From: Chamaecrista fasciculata
Lineage: Eukaryota > Streptophyta > Magnoliopsida > Fabales > Fabaceae
Length of the DNA: 64,000 bases
Assembly (NCBI GenBank): GCA_003254925.1
Contig: QANZ01019064.1
Coordinates: 42,707-106,706, forward strand
Direction of reading: 5' to 3'
In this document: positions 12,655 through 24,926 of the stretch, piece after piece
Position numbering within the stretch: position 1 is the stretch's first letter
How the letters are laid out: each line of letters begins with the position of its first letter
Program-made: the position numbers and the translations under genes
Notes under the pieces: model-generated
What the model was told of the DNA's origin: nothing
Seen by the model: the letters and a program-made list of their open reading frames with translations, nothing else
The model's database searches: none

Positions 12655-13795
12655 GGTTGGGTATTATTATTAATTAAATATTATTATTATATTATTATTA
12701 CGGAAAGAAAAAAAAAGTGCATCGAAGAAATGCTCCGGAAAAATTGAAGATTTCTATAATTTTGAATCAAGGGAGGTTGTTGAAAAATATGATTCAAAAT
12801 TAATTAATTACATTAGCACATTTGATTGTTCTTTTGTTTCTTTTTCAGTTGTTGTCAAATCTATTTATTTAGGAAGATTATTTGAATTATTTTTTTGTTA
12901 TTCCCACAATTTGTTTAAGATATCTTTCAAATTTGTAATAAATTTTTAGAATATTTGATTAGGATTTGATTAAGATTTTTGAGATATATTGAATTCACGA
13001 TTTCATATGTACTCTCATATATAATAGCGTATTTATTAATTGAATGATATGGATGAGTTCCTCTTTAAAAAAAAATCCCAACTAGTATCAGAGTCATAGG
13101 TTTTTTCAGAATTGTCTCTAGTTCTTGAGAGCCTTAAGTGCTTGAGAGTTTGTGTTGCACAATAAGTCATTGAAGAAGCGACTCTTTAGTGAGAAGTGCA
13201 CTAAAGTTTGATGAATTTAGCAAGATAGTGCTCCAATGAAGATTTAAGTATTTTGGAGAGATAGTGCACCATTGAAAAAAAAATGATGAGAAAGTGCATT
13301 ATTATGAAAACTTGAAAATTTATACAATTAAACTGAATTTTGAATTTTCTGACAAAGAAACTTCAGTTTAATGGAGAAATTATTGACTGTTATTATTAAT
13401 AAAATATTATTATTATATTGTTCTCACTATGGAAAGAAAAGAAGTCTATAGAAGAAATAGCCCAAAAAAGGTTGAAGATTTATGTAATTTTGAGTCAAGT
13501 TGAGAAATATGATTCAAAATTAATTAATTATATATGTCAACACATTGGATTGTTATTTTGTTTCCTTTTTAGTTGTTGCCAAATCTACTTATTTAGGAAG
13601 ATTATTTGAATTATCTTTTATGTTATTACCACAATCTATATCTTTCATATTAATTTGTGGTTGATTTTTAGAATATTTAATTAGGATTTTTGAGACATTT
13701 TGAATTCATGATTTCATATGTACTCTCCTATATATAGGATATTTACTAATTAAATAATATGGATTAGTTACCTTTCAGAAAAAAAAATCCCAACA
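12655..13795 (+). mobile_element. TRIM (terminal-repeat retrotransposon in miniature), complete
   Basis: The 5' LTR (about 12655-13082) and 3' LTR (about 13388-13795) are direct copies. They share, for example, atgattcaaaattaattaat, atttaggaagattatttgaa and gatttcatatgtactctc, and end in aatcccaac(a). Directly after the 5' LTR lies tagtatcagagtc (13083-13095), a near match to the plant copia primer-binding site for initiator tRNA-Met (TGGTATCAGAGCC). The internal part is only about 300 bp and has no gag or pol. The 5-mer taaac flanks the element on both sides (12650-12654 and 13796-13800). A solo LTR of the same family lies at 26627-27169 in reverse. Such elements must be moved by the enzymes of other copia elements. 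Confidence 0.85.
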
Positions 13796-13799
13796 TAAA

Positions 13800-14525
13800 C
13801 TCACTATAACCATAGAGTTAGTTGATAATTTTTTGGTTGACGAAGGAATAATATGTGTTTATATACTATATTATAATATTAAGTGTAAAATGAAATTTTT
13901 TAAATAGCAAGATTGATACATATTCAAATGAGATACGACAATTTAATAAATAAAATTAGTTATAGTGAAAATAGTTTTCATTGATATGAAGTCTTTTCTG
14001 TCAATACAACTATACAAGTAATGTATTGAAATTTCATAAAAATATATATATATATATAAATAGTACTTACAAATAAAACATAAAAGAAAATGTTTGTTAA
14101 AATAATGAGTGCATGATTAAGTTCAATATGATAATAGAGTAGGTTTATTGTAATAATGGATTATTAAAATGGAACGTGCATTTATTTTTATATCGAGCGT
14201 ATTTGTAAATGAAGTTTTTTAAATAAAAAAATTGATCTATATTAAACACGAGTATAAGATATGAAGATTTAATCAAAGATTAGCTATAGTAAAAATAGTT
14301 GTCGTTAATTTGAACTACGAGTATTGAGATATGAAGATCTAATCGAAGATTAGTTATAGTAAAAGTAATTGTCGTTAATTTGAACTCGGACTTATAAGTA
14401 ATGTATTAAAAATTTATTTATTGAAAAATATTTTTTTAAAAAAAAAATTAAATAAATGAGAAAATAAAAAGAGTTGGAGCTGGTCTCTATAACAGAGTCT
14501 GTCACCAATACTACTCCCTAATTAA
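13800..14525. repeat. Direct repeat copy A2 and a shorter third copy
   Basis: About 14045-14415 repeats 11975-12345 (gtttgttaaaataatgagtg, aagttttttaaataa, ttagttatagtaaaagtaat). A weaker third copy of its second half lies at about 13880-14032. The TRIM sits between the copies, so they could be remains of the LTRs or body of an older element, but no ends or target duplications could be fixed. No gene. Confidence 0.6.
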
Positions 14526-14599
14526 TTGTATGTACATTGGGATTCACTATTGGCACTCTCAATTGTAATTAGTACTAATTACAATTGGCTAAAGCACAA

Positions 14600-16400
14600 A
14601 TCTTTGTGGATGTCAGTGTTCGCATGGGTCTCAGGCAAGGTGACTCGCTTTCACCATATTTTTTTTATCCTCTGTATGAATGTGTTTTCTTGCCTCATGG
14701 CAGATGCGGAGAGACGTAATAATTGTCAGGGTATCAAATTTGTTCGAAGTGGACCTTCGATTTCCCATCTCCTATATGTTGATGATTTGATCCTCTTCTT
14801 CAGAGCTGATAGTACATCCCCCCCTATTTTTGAAGAATACGCTTGATGCTTTCTGTCAAAAAGCTGGCCTAAGTATGAACGTCCAGAAATCAAACATGGT
14901 TTTGAGCCTCAACACTATCTGTTTGGGGTGGAAGCCGCCACAAATAAACTAGGGAAGTACCTAGGGGTCTATGTAGATGACATGAATGACCTAAGATGAA
15001 ATTTTGAAGATCTGCTAAGGAAGATAAATGTCAAGCTTGCCGGTTGGAAAAGTCATCTGTTGTCTCAAGCTGGGAGACTCACTTTGATAAAGTCGGTAAT
15101 TTAATCAGACCCGGTTTACAAACTACCATGTCTACAGGCACCGAGGAAAGTGACTGATGCAATTAATGGGGTCATGACAAATTTTTTTTTTTCCTGGGGT
15201 TTCAAAGGAGACAAATCGAGGGCTCATCTTCTTAACAGACAAATCTTATCCAAACAAAAAAATGAAGGTGGTTTGGGATTTCGGGATTCAGGTACTGTTA
15301 ATAAGGTATTGTTGGAAAAGTATACTTGGAGAATCCCCAACAATCCGCTGTTTATTGTGGGCTCGTGGGTCAAAAACAGGTATCTCATCCCTCACAGTGA
15401 TTTTGACATTAGACCTATAACTATTGCTTCGATTGTTTGGAAATGCGTGAGGAACAATGCACACGTCATCACTGATCATGTCAGATGGAAGCTAGGCCAT
15501 GGGGAACAGAATTGACATCAGAAGCAGGTTTTGGGAGGGGCATCTTGACGGAGCTCCTTCAGGCTTGCTGGTTAGTGACATTGTTGACTATTCGTCTTAC
15601 TCTTGGGACTTGGGCAAAGTTAATCTAGTCTGCTCTGAATATCAAGCAGTGAACCTTCTTAGAACTCCAGGGCTGGTTAGATAGGTCTCAGATGCCTTGG
15701 TGTGGACTCTTGTTGCCTCCGGGTCGTATACCACTGCCGCCGGTTTCAAACTACTTAGTGGTGGTTACCATCCGGATCAAGGTAATATTGCTAATTCTAA
15801 TTTTCCTTGGAAATATTTTTGGAAGACGAAAGCCCGATGAGGGTGTTGCAGACAGCTTGGAAAATTTATAATGACGTTGTTCCGACCTTCACAAATCTCA
15901 ATCGCCATCACCTTCGTTGTGATATTGTTTGCCTGCTGTGTGGTGGGTTCGATGACTCAATCTCACACACGTTCCTTCTCTGCAACTTCGCGAGAGTGGT
16001 CTGGTTCGGGTTGCCTATTTCTATTAAATATCATTTGATGAGCTGCAGCTTTTGCATTTGGCTTATAGGTTGGATCATCCGCTGACGTCGCAACAGAGAT
16101 CGGTTCTCAGAAGCTTGGCTTACAATTCTTGTAGGTCTTGATGTTATTTGGAATTGCAGGAACAGAGCGGTATGGAAGAATGCAAGACCTGGCCCTGTTT
16201 CGTCTATTAGGATCATACAATCTACTGGTTTACATTATGTTAATGCTTTTGATTGTCAGTTGTCTTTATATGCGCATGATGTTAAAGCTTTCGAGTTTTT
16301 TGCTTCCTCGGGCCATGAATCGAGGGCTCCGACGACACAGACTGATGTGCTTGACGGTTCCTAAATTCATGACTCGAGGTGGTTTGTTTGTACTACTTCA
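14600..16400 (+). pseudogene. Decayed L1-like LINE: reverse transcriptase and zinc-binding C-terminus
   Basis: Broken frames read as one non-LTR retrotransposon ORF2. 14620-14700 gives VRMGLRQGDSLSPY then ILCMNVFSCLMADAERRN. 14760-14810 gives HLLYVDDLILFFR, the RT catalytic YxDD block. 14950-15130 gives GKYLGVYVDD, KLAGWKSHLLSQAGRLTLIK and LPCLQAPRKV. 15150-15500 gives SRAHLLNRQILSKQKNEGGL with LEKYTWR. 15830-16060 gives TAWKIYNDVVPT, CLLCGGFDDSISHTFLLCNF, the Cys/His zf-RVT block. Several frameshifts and stops (for example in the NDLR*NFEDLL stretch near 14997) show it is dead. The endonuclease part and 5' half are missing, as in 5'-truncated LINE insertions. A (TA)n run follows at about 16407-16433. 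Confidence 0.88.
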
Positions 16401-16402
16401 CC

Positions 16403-16434
<32 letters not shown>

Positions 16435-16617
16435 ACACTAGCATGAGGCATGCATGCATCATCTCCATTCTCCACTGGTCGGTGTTATAAAAAACTCAAC
16501 TGATGAAATGATAAGTTTTTTGTCATTCTTTTCTATTTTCATCAAAATAAAAAATGTATAACAAAAAGAAATCATCCAAAAGTGAGAGTGTAACACAAAA
16601 ATCCATTGTTTTATTAA

Positions 16618-16735
16618 GGGCCACCTCCTAAGTGTTGGATTAAGAGTTAATACCTCAAGATTTATGTGAAATATTATTCTATTTTATACAAATTTTGAGG
16701 CATTAAACCTCAATCCAACGACTAGGAGGTGAGTA
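16618..16735. mobile_element. Short foldback element (about 115 bp)
   Basis: Left arm ccacctcctaagtgttggat pairs with right arm atccaacgactaggaggtg, with further pairing of ttaatacctcaa with ttgaggcattaa inside. It is a MITE-like hairpin. No target duplication could be defined. Confidence 0.6.
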
Positions 16736-16747
16736 GCATTTTTTGTA

Positions 16748-17091
16748 CATGAAGCATGGACACTGATATGAACACGGGACACGACACAGACACGGACACA
16801 GCGACACGCTAAACTTTTAAAATTACGCGACACGACATAGCATATATTTATATATAAAAATAATTAAATCTTCATAATTTTTAATGAAAAATTTGAAAAT
16901 AACAATTTTTATTCATAATATATGTCATATCTATTATTATTTTATTTTTTCTGTTATATTAAAGTTATAGAAAATTGATTTATATTCTAAAATTTATGAA
17001 TATGTGTCGTGTCGATGTCGTACGGGTGTCAGACACTGACACGTGTCTGACACGGCGACACGCCCTTAAAATGAAGTGTCTATCCTTCCTA
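16748..17091. mobile_element. GACAC-rich MITE, copy 1
   Basis: Ends are rich in alternating GACAC/GTGTC words (cacgggacacgacac on the left, acacgtgtctgacacggcg on the right) around an AT-rich core. It matches 26250-26587 over its whole length, including core words aattcataat / tatgtcatat / gaatatgtgtcgtgt. No convincing target duplication is seen at this copy. Confidence 0.7.
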
Positions 17092-18284
17092 ACCCTTTTA
17101 TTAATGATTTCTTTTTTGGGAATTGATAGAAAAAGCTCACTAGATTTGCCATACTTTTCACCGTTGGATCTCACGTGGAGGGAGGCATTTAATATTTTTT
17201 ATTGCTTTCCACTTTTTTGTTAAAATAAAAAATATATATATATAGAGAGAGAGAGAAAAAAATATAAATTTGAATGTAAAAACATTCCATTGTTCAGTAT
17301 TATTGCCCTTTTTTTTATATAGCATTTAACTTTTTTTTCGCCAGAAGTAAAGTGGAAACTGAATGATACTAGAATTAGGCAATTTCTGGTGACTGATATA
17401 TTGATGTGGGTCTTCGTCCATTTCAAATTAAGTGGCTAAAGTGCTTGGAGTTTGGAGATTACTTGTTTTGAACAAAGTACAATTACCAGTCCCATCGTCA
17501 TTATTATTCCTCTTTAATCAGGGTTTCTGTCAAAGTACAATAATATAAGCTTCGGCCCCACCTTTAACCCAATTTGCTTTTTTTTTTTTGGTTATCATAC
17601 TAGGCTAGGTGATGCCTCAATATATGTATATATAATTATATATTATATATATAGTTTAAGTTTATTGTCAAAATGGTATAATTTTCTTCATTGAAAAATG
17701 GTACAATTTTCATCAGTAGTCAAGGGCATTCTTTCTACCGAGTAATCACATCTTTTTAATTTTGATTAATCAAAAAAATGAATTTATTGAGTGGAAATGA
17801 AAAGCATAATAAAACAGAATATTGATGATAAATAATGTGTATAATATTAAATTTAGATAATAAATACATTGGCAAATGATGTTGACATGCTGTTGGGTCG
17901 ATTTGGGTTTTGGGCCAATCTCAGGCTAAAAACCCCACCGGATCTTGAAGCTGTATATGTAGATGGATGCTACTCTTGAGCTTAAATTTATGCTCATTTG
18001 GCCCAAAAATGAGACAGGGCTTAGACCCAGTAAGTAAGGCACGCATACCCCACTAAGACCTTTTCCTCATGGCAATGGCATTTCGCATATATGATAGTCA
18101 TAGGGCGAACAAACTGCAGGCAACTTGCCAAGCAGTCCTAAAAGATAGTATGGTGGAGCATCCCACCAATTCGAATTCGGATGGGTTACTTATTTATCTT
18201 ACAAAATATATAATATATAATTTTTACTTATTATTTTATGATGTATAACTCATCACATATTTATTTCTTTAATTAATTTTTACA
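17092..18284. other. Intergenic, no gene seen
   Basis: Mostly AT-rich, with (TA)n at 17626-17655. A less AT-rich island at about 17880-18180 (ttgggtcgatttgggttttg .. gagcatcccaccaattcg) stands out in base composition but has no long open frame and was not recognised. It may be a fragment of a mobile element. Confidence 0.4.
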
Positions 18285-20355
18285 AATTATATTGTGTCTT
18301 TAGCACAAACTTTCACTATTATCTTAGCAGTTTCACAAACTATCACAATTGTCTTTAGTAGCGGTTTCACAAACCGTCACTAATGTCTTTAGTAGTGGTT
18401 TCACTAACTACTAAAGACATTAGCTTCAAAAATTGTTACTATTGTCTTTAACAGCGATCTCACAAACCGCTGCTATTGTCTTTGGCAACGGTTTCACAAA
18501 GTGTCACTATTGTCTTTAGTAGCGCGGTTTCACAATCTGTTGCTATTGTCTTTGGCAGAATTTTCAAAAATTGGCACTACTGTCATTAGCAGCGGCTTCA
18601 AAAATTGTCACTATTATCTTTAGCAGTGGTTTCACAAACTGATGCTATTGTCTTTGGCAGCGGTTTCACAAACTGCTGCTATTGTTTTTGGCAGCATTTT
18701 CACAAACAACTGATATAGTCTTTAGCAACGGTTTCACAAATTATCACTATTTTCTTTAGTAACTGTTTAACAAACTGTTGCTATTGTCTTTGTCAACAAT
18801 TTCAAAAACTGTCACTATTGTCATTAGCAGCGACATAAAAAACTGTCACTATTGTCTTTGGCAGCGGTTTCACAAACTGTCATTATTGTCATTAGCAGCG
18901 GCATAAAAAACTATCACTATTGTCTTTAGCAGTAGTTTCACAAACTGCTGCTATTTTCTTTGGTAACGATTTCACAAACTGTTACTATTGTTTTTTGCAG
19001 CGGTTTCACAAACCGTCACTATTGTCTTTAACAGCGGCTTCATAGACTGCTGCTATCATCTTTGGCAACAGTTTCACAAAGCGTCACTATTGTCTTTAGC
19101 AGCGGCTTTACTAACTGATGCTATTGTCTTTGGCAACGGTTTCAAAAATTGTCACTATTGTCATTAGTAGCGGCTTAAAAAACTATCACTATTGTCTTTA
19201 GGAGCGGTTTCACAAACCGCTACTATAGTCTTTCGTAGCGGTTTCACAAACTGTCACTATTGTCTTTAGCAGCGGTTCAGAAAATGCTGTTATTGTCTTT
19301 GGCAGTGGTTTCAAAAACTGTCACTGTTCTCATTAGCAGCGGCTTCAAAAACTACCATTATTGTCTTTAGCAGCAGTTTCCCAAACTGCTGCTATAGTCT
19401 TTGACAGCAGTTTCACAAACTGTCACTATTTTCTTTAGCAACGATTTCACAAATTGTCGTTATTGTCTTCAACAACAGTTTCTCGAACCGTCAATTTTGT
19501 TTTTAGCAACGATTTTGTGAACTGCTGTTATTGATTTTAGCAGCAGTTTCATAATGTTTTAATTTTCTTTAATAGCGGTTTTCTGAACCACTACTATTGT
19601 GTTTTGCAACAGTATGCGAAACGCCGTTATTGTCTTTAGCAATAGTTTTGTAAATTGTCGTTATTGTTCTTAGCGATGGTTTTGTGAACCGCTATTATTG
19701 CCTTTAGCAGCACTTTCCTGTACAATATTTATTGTCTATCAATAGTTATCCGCTTGCCGCTATTATCTTTAGTGGCAATTTCTCAAATCGTCGTTATTGT
19801 CTTTAGCAACGATTTTGTGGATCGCTGATATTGATTGTGAACCGTTACTATTGTCTTTACTAGTGGTTACGTGAACCGTAATTATTGTCTTTAGTAGCAT
19901 TTATACGGAAACGCTATTTTTGTCTTTAGCAAGAATTTCATGAACTTCAATGTTGTCTTTAGCGAAGATTTTGTGAATTGTCGTTAATGACTTTAGCAGC
20001 GATTTCACGAATCATTGTTATTGTTAACAACGACTTTGCGATCCGCTACTATTTTTTTAGTAACAATTTTATAAATTGTAGTTATTTGTCTTTAACAGCA
20101 GCTATGCGAAAAGCCGCTTTTGTCTTTAGTAACAATTTCGAGAACCATCTTTATTGTCTTTAGTGATGATTTTAAGAACTGATGCTATTGTCTTTGGTAG
20201 TGGTTTCATGTAATGTTGTTATTGTCTTTTGCACCAGTTTCGCAAATTGTCGCTATTATCTTTAGCAGTAGTTCCGTGAACTGTCGTTATTATCTTTAGC
20301 AGCGATTATGCGAAACATTGTTGTTGTCTTTATTAGCAGTTTCATGAACTGTCGG
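18285..20355. repeat. Minisatellite array of 34-35 bp hairpin-forming units
   Basis: About 60 tandem, diverged units follow the pattern tattgtctttagcagcggt / ttcacaaaccgctgc. Each unit is itself an imperfect palindrome: agcagcggttt pairs with aaaccgctgct around a cac(a) centre. Similarity is highest between about 18420 and 19420 and falls off to the right. The word pattern resembles the subterminal repeats of plant CACTA (En/Spm) transposons, but no CACTA terminus or transposase frame was found nearby. Most open frames in it are chance. Confidence 0.85.
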
Positions 20356-21487
20356 GGAGATTGCTAAGTGTAAGACATCTTATATGACTTTGGGTTCTCC
20401 AACTTTAACAACATGCTTTTGGGGTATAGTTCTCCTAAGGGCCTATACTCGTTACAATTATATTTTCATTGAGAGGTCGACCAAATCAGAGAGAGCTACC
20501 TGTGGAGGCATTGACTGATGTTTCAAGACATAAGTGAAGCATTACAAAGTGGAGCTGTCGAGGACGTCGACTCTTGTGGGAAATGCAACGTAACAAGTCC
20601 CACATCAGAGAAGTTGCTTATTGTAGGTTGTAGGGCGCCATATAAGATTTTGGGCATTCCTACTTCAACAACTAGCTATTAGGATATTGTTGTGGCTTAT
20701 ACTCATTACAAAGGCTAAGTAAAGCAATAGAATCTTTGCAGCAAAATCTAAATCATATGATTCACAAAAGGAGCGTATCCTTGAAAACTTCAATTCCATT
20801 TGGTTTTAGATTACCCCAACTTTTCTTCCACCTTATGAAACAAATCTTTTTAAAGGGAAGAGAGGATTGTTAATTCTTATGTTTTTTTCTTCTTGGACTT
20901 ATCAGATGCTATTGTATATGTAAGGTTATCAGTTATTTCTGCATTTTGGTAAAATCAGACTTCAGAGAACCAGCATCTGATGGTTAGATCACCTACAAAA
21001 ACTGTTTACTATTGGGAAAGATTGACATAAAGTGATCCGTAGCTAAATCACCTTTAAACCCAAAATGGGGCTTAAGTCGTGATTAGTTTCCTTTGCAGAT
21101 TTGAAGGAAAAAACTAAATTTTGTACAGATAGATATAGCTGCTGTCATAATTTTGACTTTACCTAATTATAGTAACTCCAGTTGGAATATTGTGTATTGC
21201 AGTTATTTCTGATTACCATACAGGGTTGTTTGGGTGCATGTGATTTTAGATATCTCAAAATGGGTTAGCTCCATAAATCTGACAAATACCAACCTTGTCA
21301 GTACTCAGTACAATGTTTAGGATTCAATGACTCATTTGATTTTTTGACACTTAATGCACTTTCATTTTGCATGGCTCATGATAAATTGGTAACAAAATAC
21401 CACAATCTATCTTACAAAGAAGTGAGAACACTGCAATGGCAATCAAATTGCATTAACTTAAATGTAAAAAATGGTTTTACCCTATCA
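20356..21487. repeat. Intergenic with two related repeat halves
   Basis: The stretches 20365-20460 (gacatcttatatgactttgg .. cctatactcgttacaa) and 20625-20712 (gcgccatataagattttggg .. ttatactcattacaa) are diverged copies of each other. Between them is aacaagtcccacatcagag, a word common in plant retrotransposon-derived repeats. The rest, to the J-protein stop codon, should include its 3' UTR. No gene seen. Confidence 0.5.
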
Positions 21488-22636
21488 TCATGATGGGACA
21501 TAAGCAAACTTGCTTGTAAACATTCTACTTTTTGATCTGACCTCAAAAACTGGAGAGTCATACTTGGCTCCTCCTCCCCTTTCATTGTGATTCAGTACAT
21601 TATTTTCTGCCTGCAAGTACCAGAATGTCTCAGAATTCTTGTAAATTTGATTTCTCAGATGAGGGTAGCCTTGATACAAATAGTCTGATGGATTGAAAAC
21701 AGGACTTTCTTTCTCTACTCTGTGTTGAGACTTGCTTCTTTCTAGACGGCTAGCTGGATTGTAAAGTGGAGATTCTTCTTTCCTTGGCATAGTATTTGCC
21801 CTCAAACAATTCTCTATCACCTTAGCTTCCTCCTTGAATCTTTCTCTAATGTCCTTAATATTTTTCCAAAGCTTATAAGATCTTGACCTACTGATAATAT
21901 TCCACACCTTAAACCCTGACCCACCATTGGAATTGCGAGGGACATTACCGCTAGATGATGAATATGGTATACCTTTGCACTCAAAGCAGAAGTTCTTCCA
22001 TCTCTCTAACTCAAAGGCTTTTCTTTTTTCATCATCAGACAGACAAGCATATGCCTACAGAAAAAAGAAGAGTGAAAAGGTTCTAAAATGCATCCATAAT
22101 TGGTACCATGATACTATCCATGTTTTTCAGCTAAGTTTTAAGGCTCACAAACGAACCTCAGATACAAGCTTGAACGCAATTTCAGCCTTTGGGTGTTTAT
22201 TCTTGTCTGGGTGAAGTTGTAACGCTGCAGCAAGAACAGCCGACATATCATTGAAAGAGATAATGCAGATTGTAGATACTAGCCAACAAAAAGAGGAAAA
22301 AAATTAATAATTAAAAACCTACCTAGCTTATGGTATCGCTTGCGTATGGTATTTACCCCTGCATTTTCCTCTACCTATGAGAAATGAGAACCCCATAACA
22401 CAAATTCACATTGTACAAGAAGAACCCACAAAACTTTTTACCAACATTTTGCATCAAGAAGGAAGGAAGGGTGAAGAACTTACTCCAAGAATGTGATACC
22501 AATCGATGAAAGAAGATGGCTTAGCTGGGTTTGAGGAGAGAAGCCTATGAACGCATACCACAGAGCGAGTGGAAATGGAGCAAATCTCTAACACTAGCTG
22601 GGTTTTGAAATCTGATTCTGCTCCCATTCTCCCCAT
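21488..22636 (-). CDS. J-domain (DnaJ/Hsp40, type III) protein
   Basis: Four exons join in phase: 22636-22484, a 52-nt exon (VEENAGVNTIRKRYHKL) near 22376-22325, a 68-nt exon near 22227-22160, and 22054-21488, giving 279 residues. The J domain spans about 45-110: FIDWYHILG, then KRYHKLALQLHPDKNKHPKA with the HPD triad at about 73-75, then AYACLSDDEKRKAFELERW. HPD marks stimulation of Hsp70 ATPase. There is no Gly/Phe-rich region or zinc-finger domain, so it is a class III J protein. The C-terminal half is charged and Ser/Arg-rich (KLWKNIKDIRERFKEEAKVI) and is plant-specific as far as I recall. The first ATG is at 22636; the frame runs upstream only through a GTG. The client and location are unknown. 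Confidence 0.9.
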
Positions 22637-24920
22637 TGAAGCCACAGAAGAAGGAAATGAAAGGTTTTTGGCTGAAAATCTGGGAAGAAGAAGAGGAAGG
22701 CGTGAAAAGGGGTTACGAAATAGAGAGTGATTATTGTGGTTTTGTTAGTTATGAGAGAGAATCAGTAACAGCAGAAGTGGAGCGGTTAAGAAAAAAAGCA
22801 AGCTTTGCGGAGAAAAAAGATGAGATTTTTGAAAATGGATCAGTTGGTGAGAGGAAAATTGATGATAGATTGAGAGGCCTGAACGTTAATCTCTACATAT
22901 AACACGTGGCATCACTTGAGAATATCTTCTAGGGCCATTTTAGCCCTTTACCCTTTTTAGTTTTTTCCTTCTTTAAAACGCCATCACTTTTGAAACTTCA
23001 AATTTAAATGAAGAAAAAATCGATTCTTGGATTCCATTTTTCGAAAGTAGTAACCTGTGAAGCCGAAAATAGAAGCCTGTGAATGAAGTGTAACAAAACA
23101 ACAACGAAGTTCACAAGTTGCTTTCAAGGCAAATTCGTTTTGGTGTGCATTGCTATTTGCAGGGTTTAGTTGATTGTGGGTGGGCATATTATAGCAAGAA
23201 GCCAAGAAAGAAAGAAAGTAAGAAACCCACATAGCATTTATTAGAAAAGGAAAGAAAGGGAAACACAGTTAGAGAGAGGAGAGTGTGATATTATACACAA
23301 TGTTGGTAGATGCCAATATTAATAATTAGTACCATATATTTAACTTGATCAAAATTTCCTTTTGATCCTTAAATTATAAGATAAATTTTATTTTGATCCT
23401 CGTACTTTTTTAATGTTCCATTTTAGTACTTAATTTTTTTTACCTTACCATTATCTAAAATATAAAAGAAAACCACTTAAATATTTTTATTTTTTTGGTC
23501 AAAGAACCACTTAAAATTTATTGTGAAAATAAAGAGAGGAAAACACAGTTAGAGGAGAGTGTGATATACACAATGGTTGGTAGATGCCAATATTAATATT
23601 GAGTACTATATATTTAATTTTGTATAATAAATTACACGTGAAGGGAGCGTGGAAGCAGTGTGACCCACCCATATAATGCCTGGGTTGAATGTAAGCATGA
23701 AAAAGGAAGTATAGGTTAGGTGAAAAAAATGATGTAATAGGGACCCCTAAGGCTAGTCTTTTAGTCTTCTACCATATGCATTTTGCATTGGAATGCTAAT
23801 GCAAATTGCAATCCTCGTTCAAAATGTTGCATAAATTTTTTCCCCTCTTCTTCTTGGAGTTCATTATCAAATTATGATGGGTTAGTTGGGTCTTAGGTGA
23901 AATGTAACAACTTGCAGTGGAATTCAGGCTCAACCTGGAAAGTTGGTTTTGTCAAATTGATTTTGGCTCTTTTTCAATTTCCTCATCTTGGAAGATGTTA
24001 TTACTTATTACTAGAGTTTCCTTCTCTTTAACTTTATGTTATTAGCCTGTATAATTGTTGTTTTAGTAAATTAATAATTTAGTTCCTGAAAAGTTAACGA
24101 GCTAACAATTTGGTCTCTAAAATATTAAAATATAAATTTAGTATAAAAAATTAAAACGGTATACTTTTTAGTTAATAAAAAATTAAAATGGTATGCTATT
24201 GAGTTCATGACAATGACTAATAAATATATTATTTTAATTTTTCAGAGAATAAATTGTATACTTCAATATTTTAAGGACCAATTTATCAGTTCAGTAATCT
24301 TTCAAAGATTAAATGGTTTATTTTACTTTTTTTTTCTTTCTCCAATCCTGATGTAAAACAAAATGGCAAGACTCTGCTTTTATTAGGAATTTATAAATAG
24401 ACTATGAGATGAGAGAGTGAGGAACTATTTTTTTTCTTGTTATTTTTAAGTCATTTTTTAATGAAATTTAAATCTATTGAGTCATTTATTTTCTTTATCC
24501 ATTACTTCTCGTAGTGGTATTTATTAGAGAATTTCAAATCACCTTATTATCTAAAAAAATTAACAAAACTAAATTTAAATCTGTAATACATTATGTACTT
24601 AATTGCCTAAATACTTGCGTAGTTTACTATTAGGCCAGTCTAAAATGTAGAGTTTATAATTTTTAATGCATTGGTAAGAGAAAATTGTACGCTTGACTTT
24701 AATTAGCAGGTAGCTTTTGTTTTTGAATAGGGCAATATTCTAGTAGGAGTATAGGAATCAAATTCAACAAATAGAAATTAGTAACTTCTCATAACCCAAT
24801 ACAAGAGGTCAACGGAATTTGCTGGAATTCAAACTCCAAAGCACAAAATTAGCGGAATTGGTGAATTATTTAGAATATCAAGTCTATCCAGCTCTCTTTG
24901 TCATTTGCTTATATGTATAA
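22637..24920. other. Intergenic with short repeats
   Basis: This includes the J-protein promoter side. The 80-bp block 23262-23350 (aaacacagttagag..gtgtgatat..tggtagatgccaatattaat) recurs at 23538-23622. A diverged foldback of 'aatttagttcctgaaaa / ttttaaggaccaattt' type occupies about 24070-24320. No gene seen. Confidence 0.5.
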
Positions 24921-24926
24921 ATATTA

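Noticed and set aside
18285-20355. Regularly repeated array that could suggest a CRISPR
   Set aside because: Units are contiguous and diverge gradually, there are no unique spacers between identical repeats, and the DNA is eukaryotic nuclear.
21927-22214. 95-codon plus-strand frame opposite the J-domain exons
   Set aside because: Antisense to the exons that encode the conserved HPD region.
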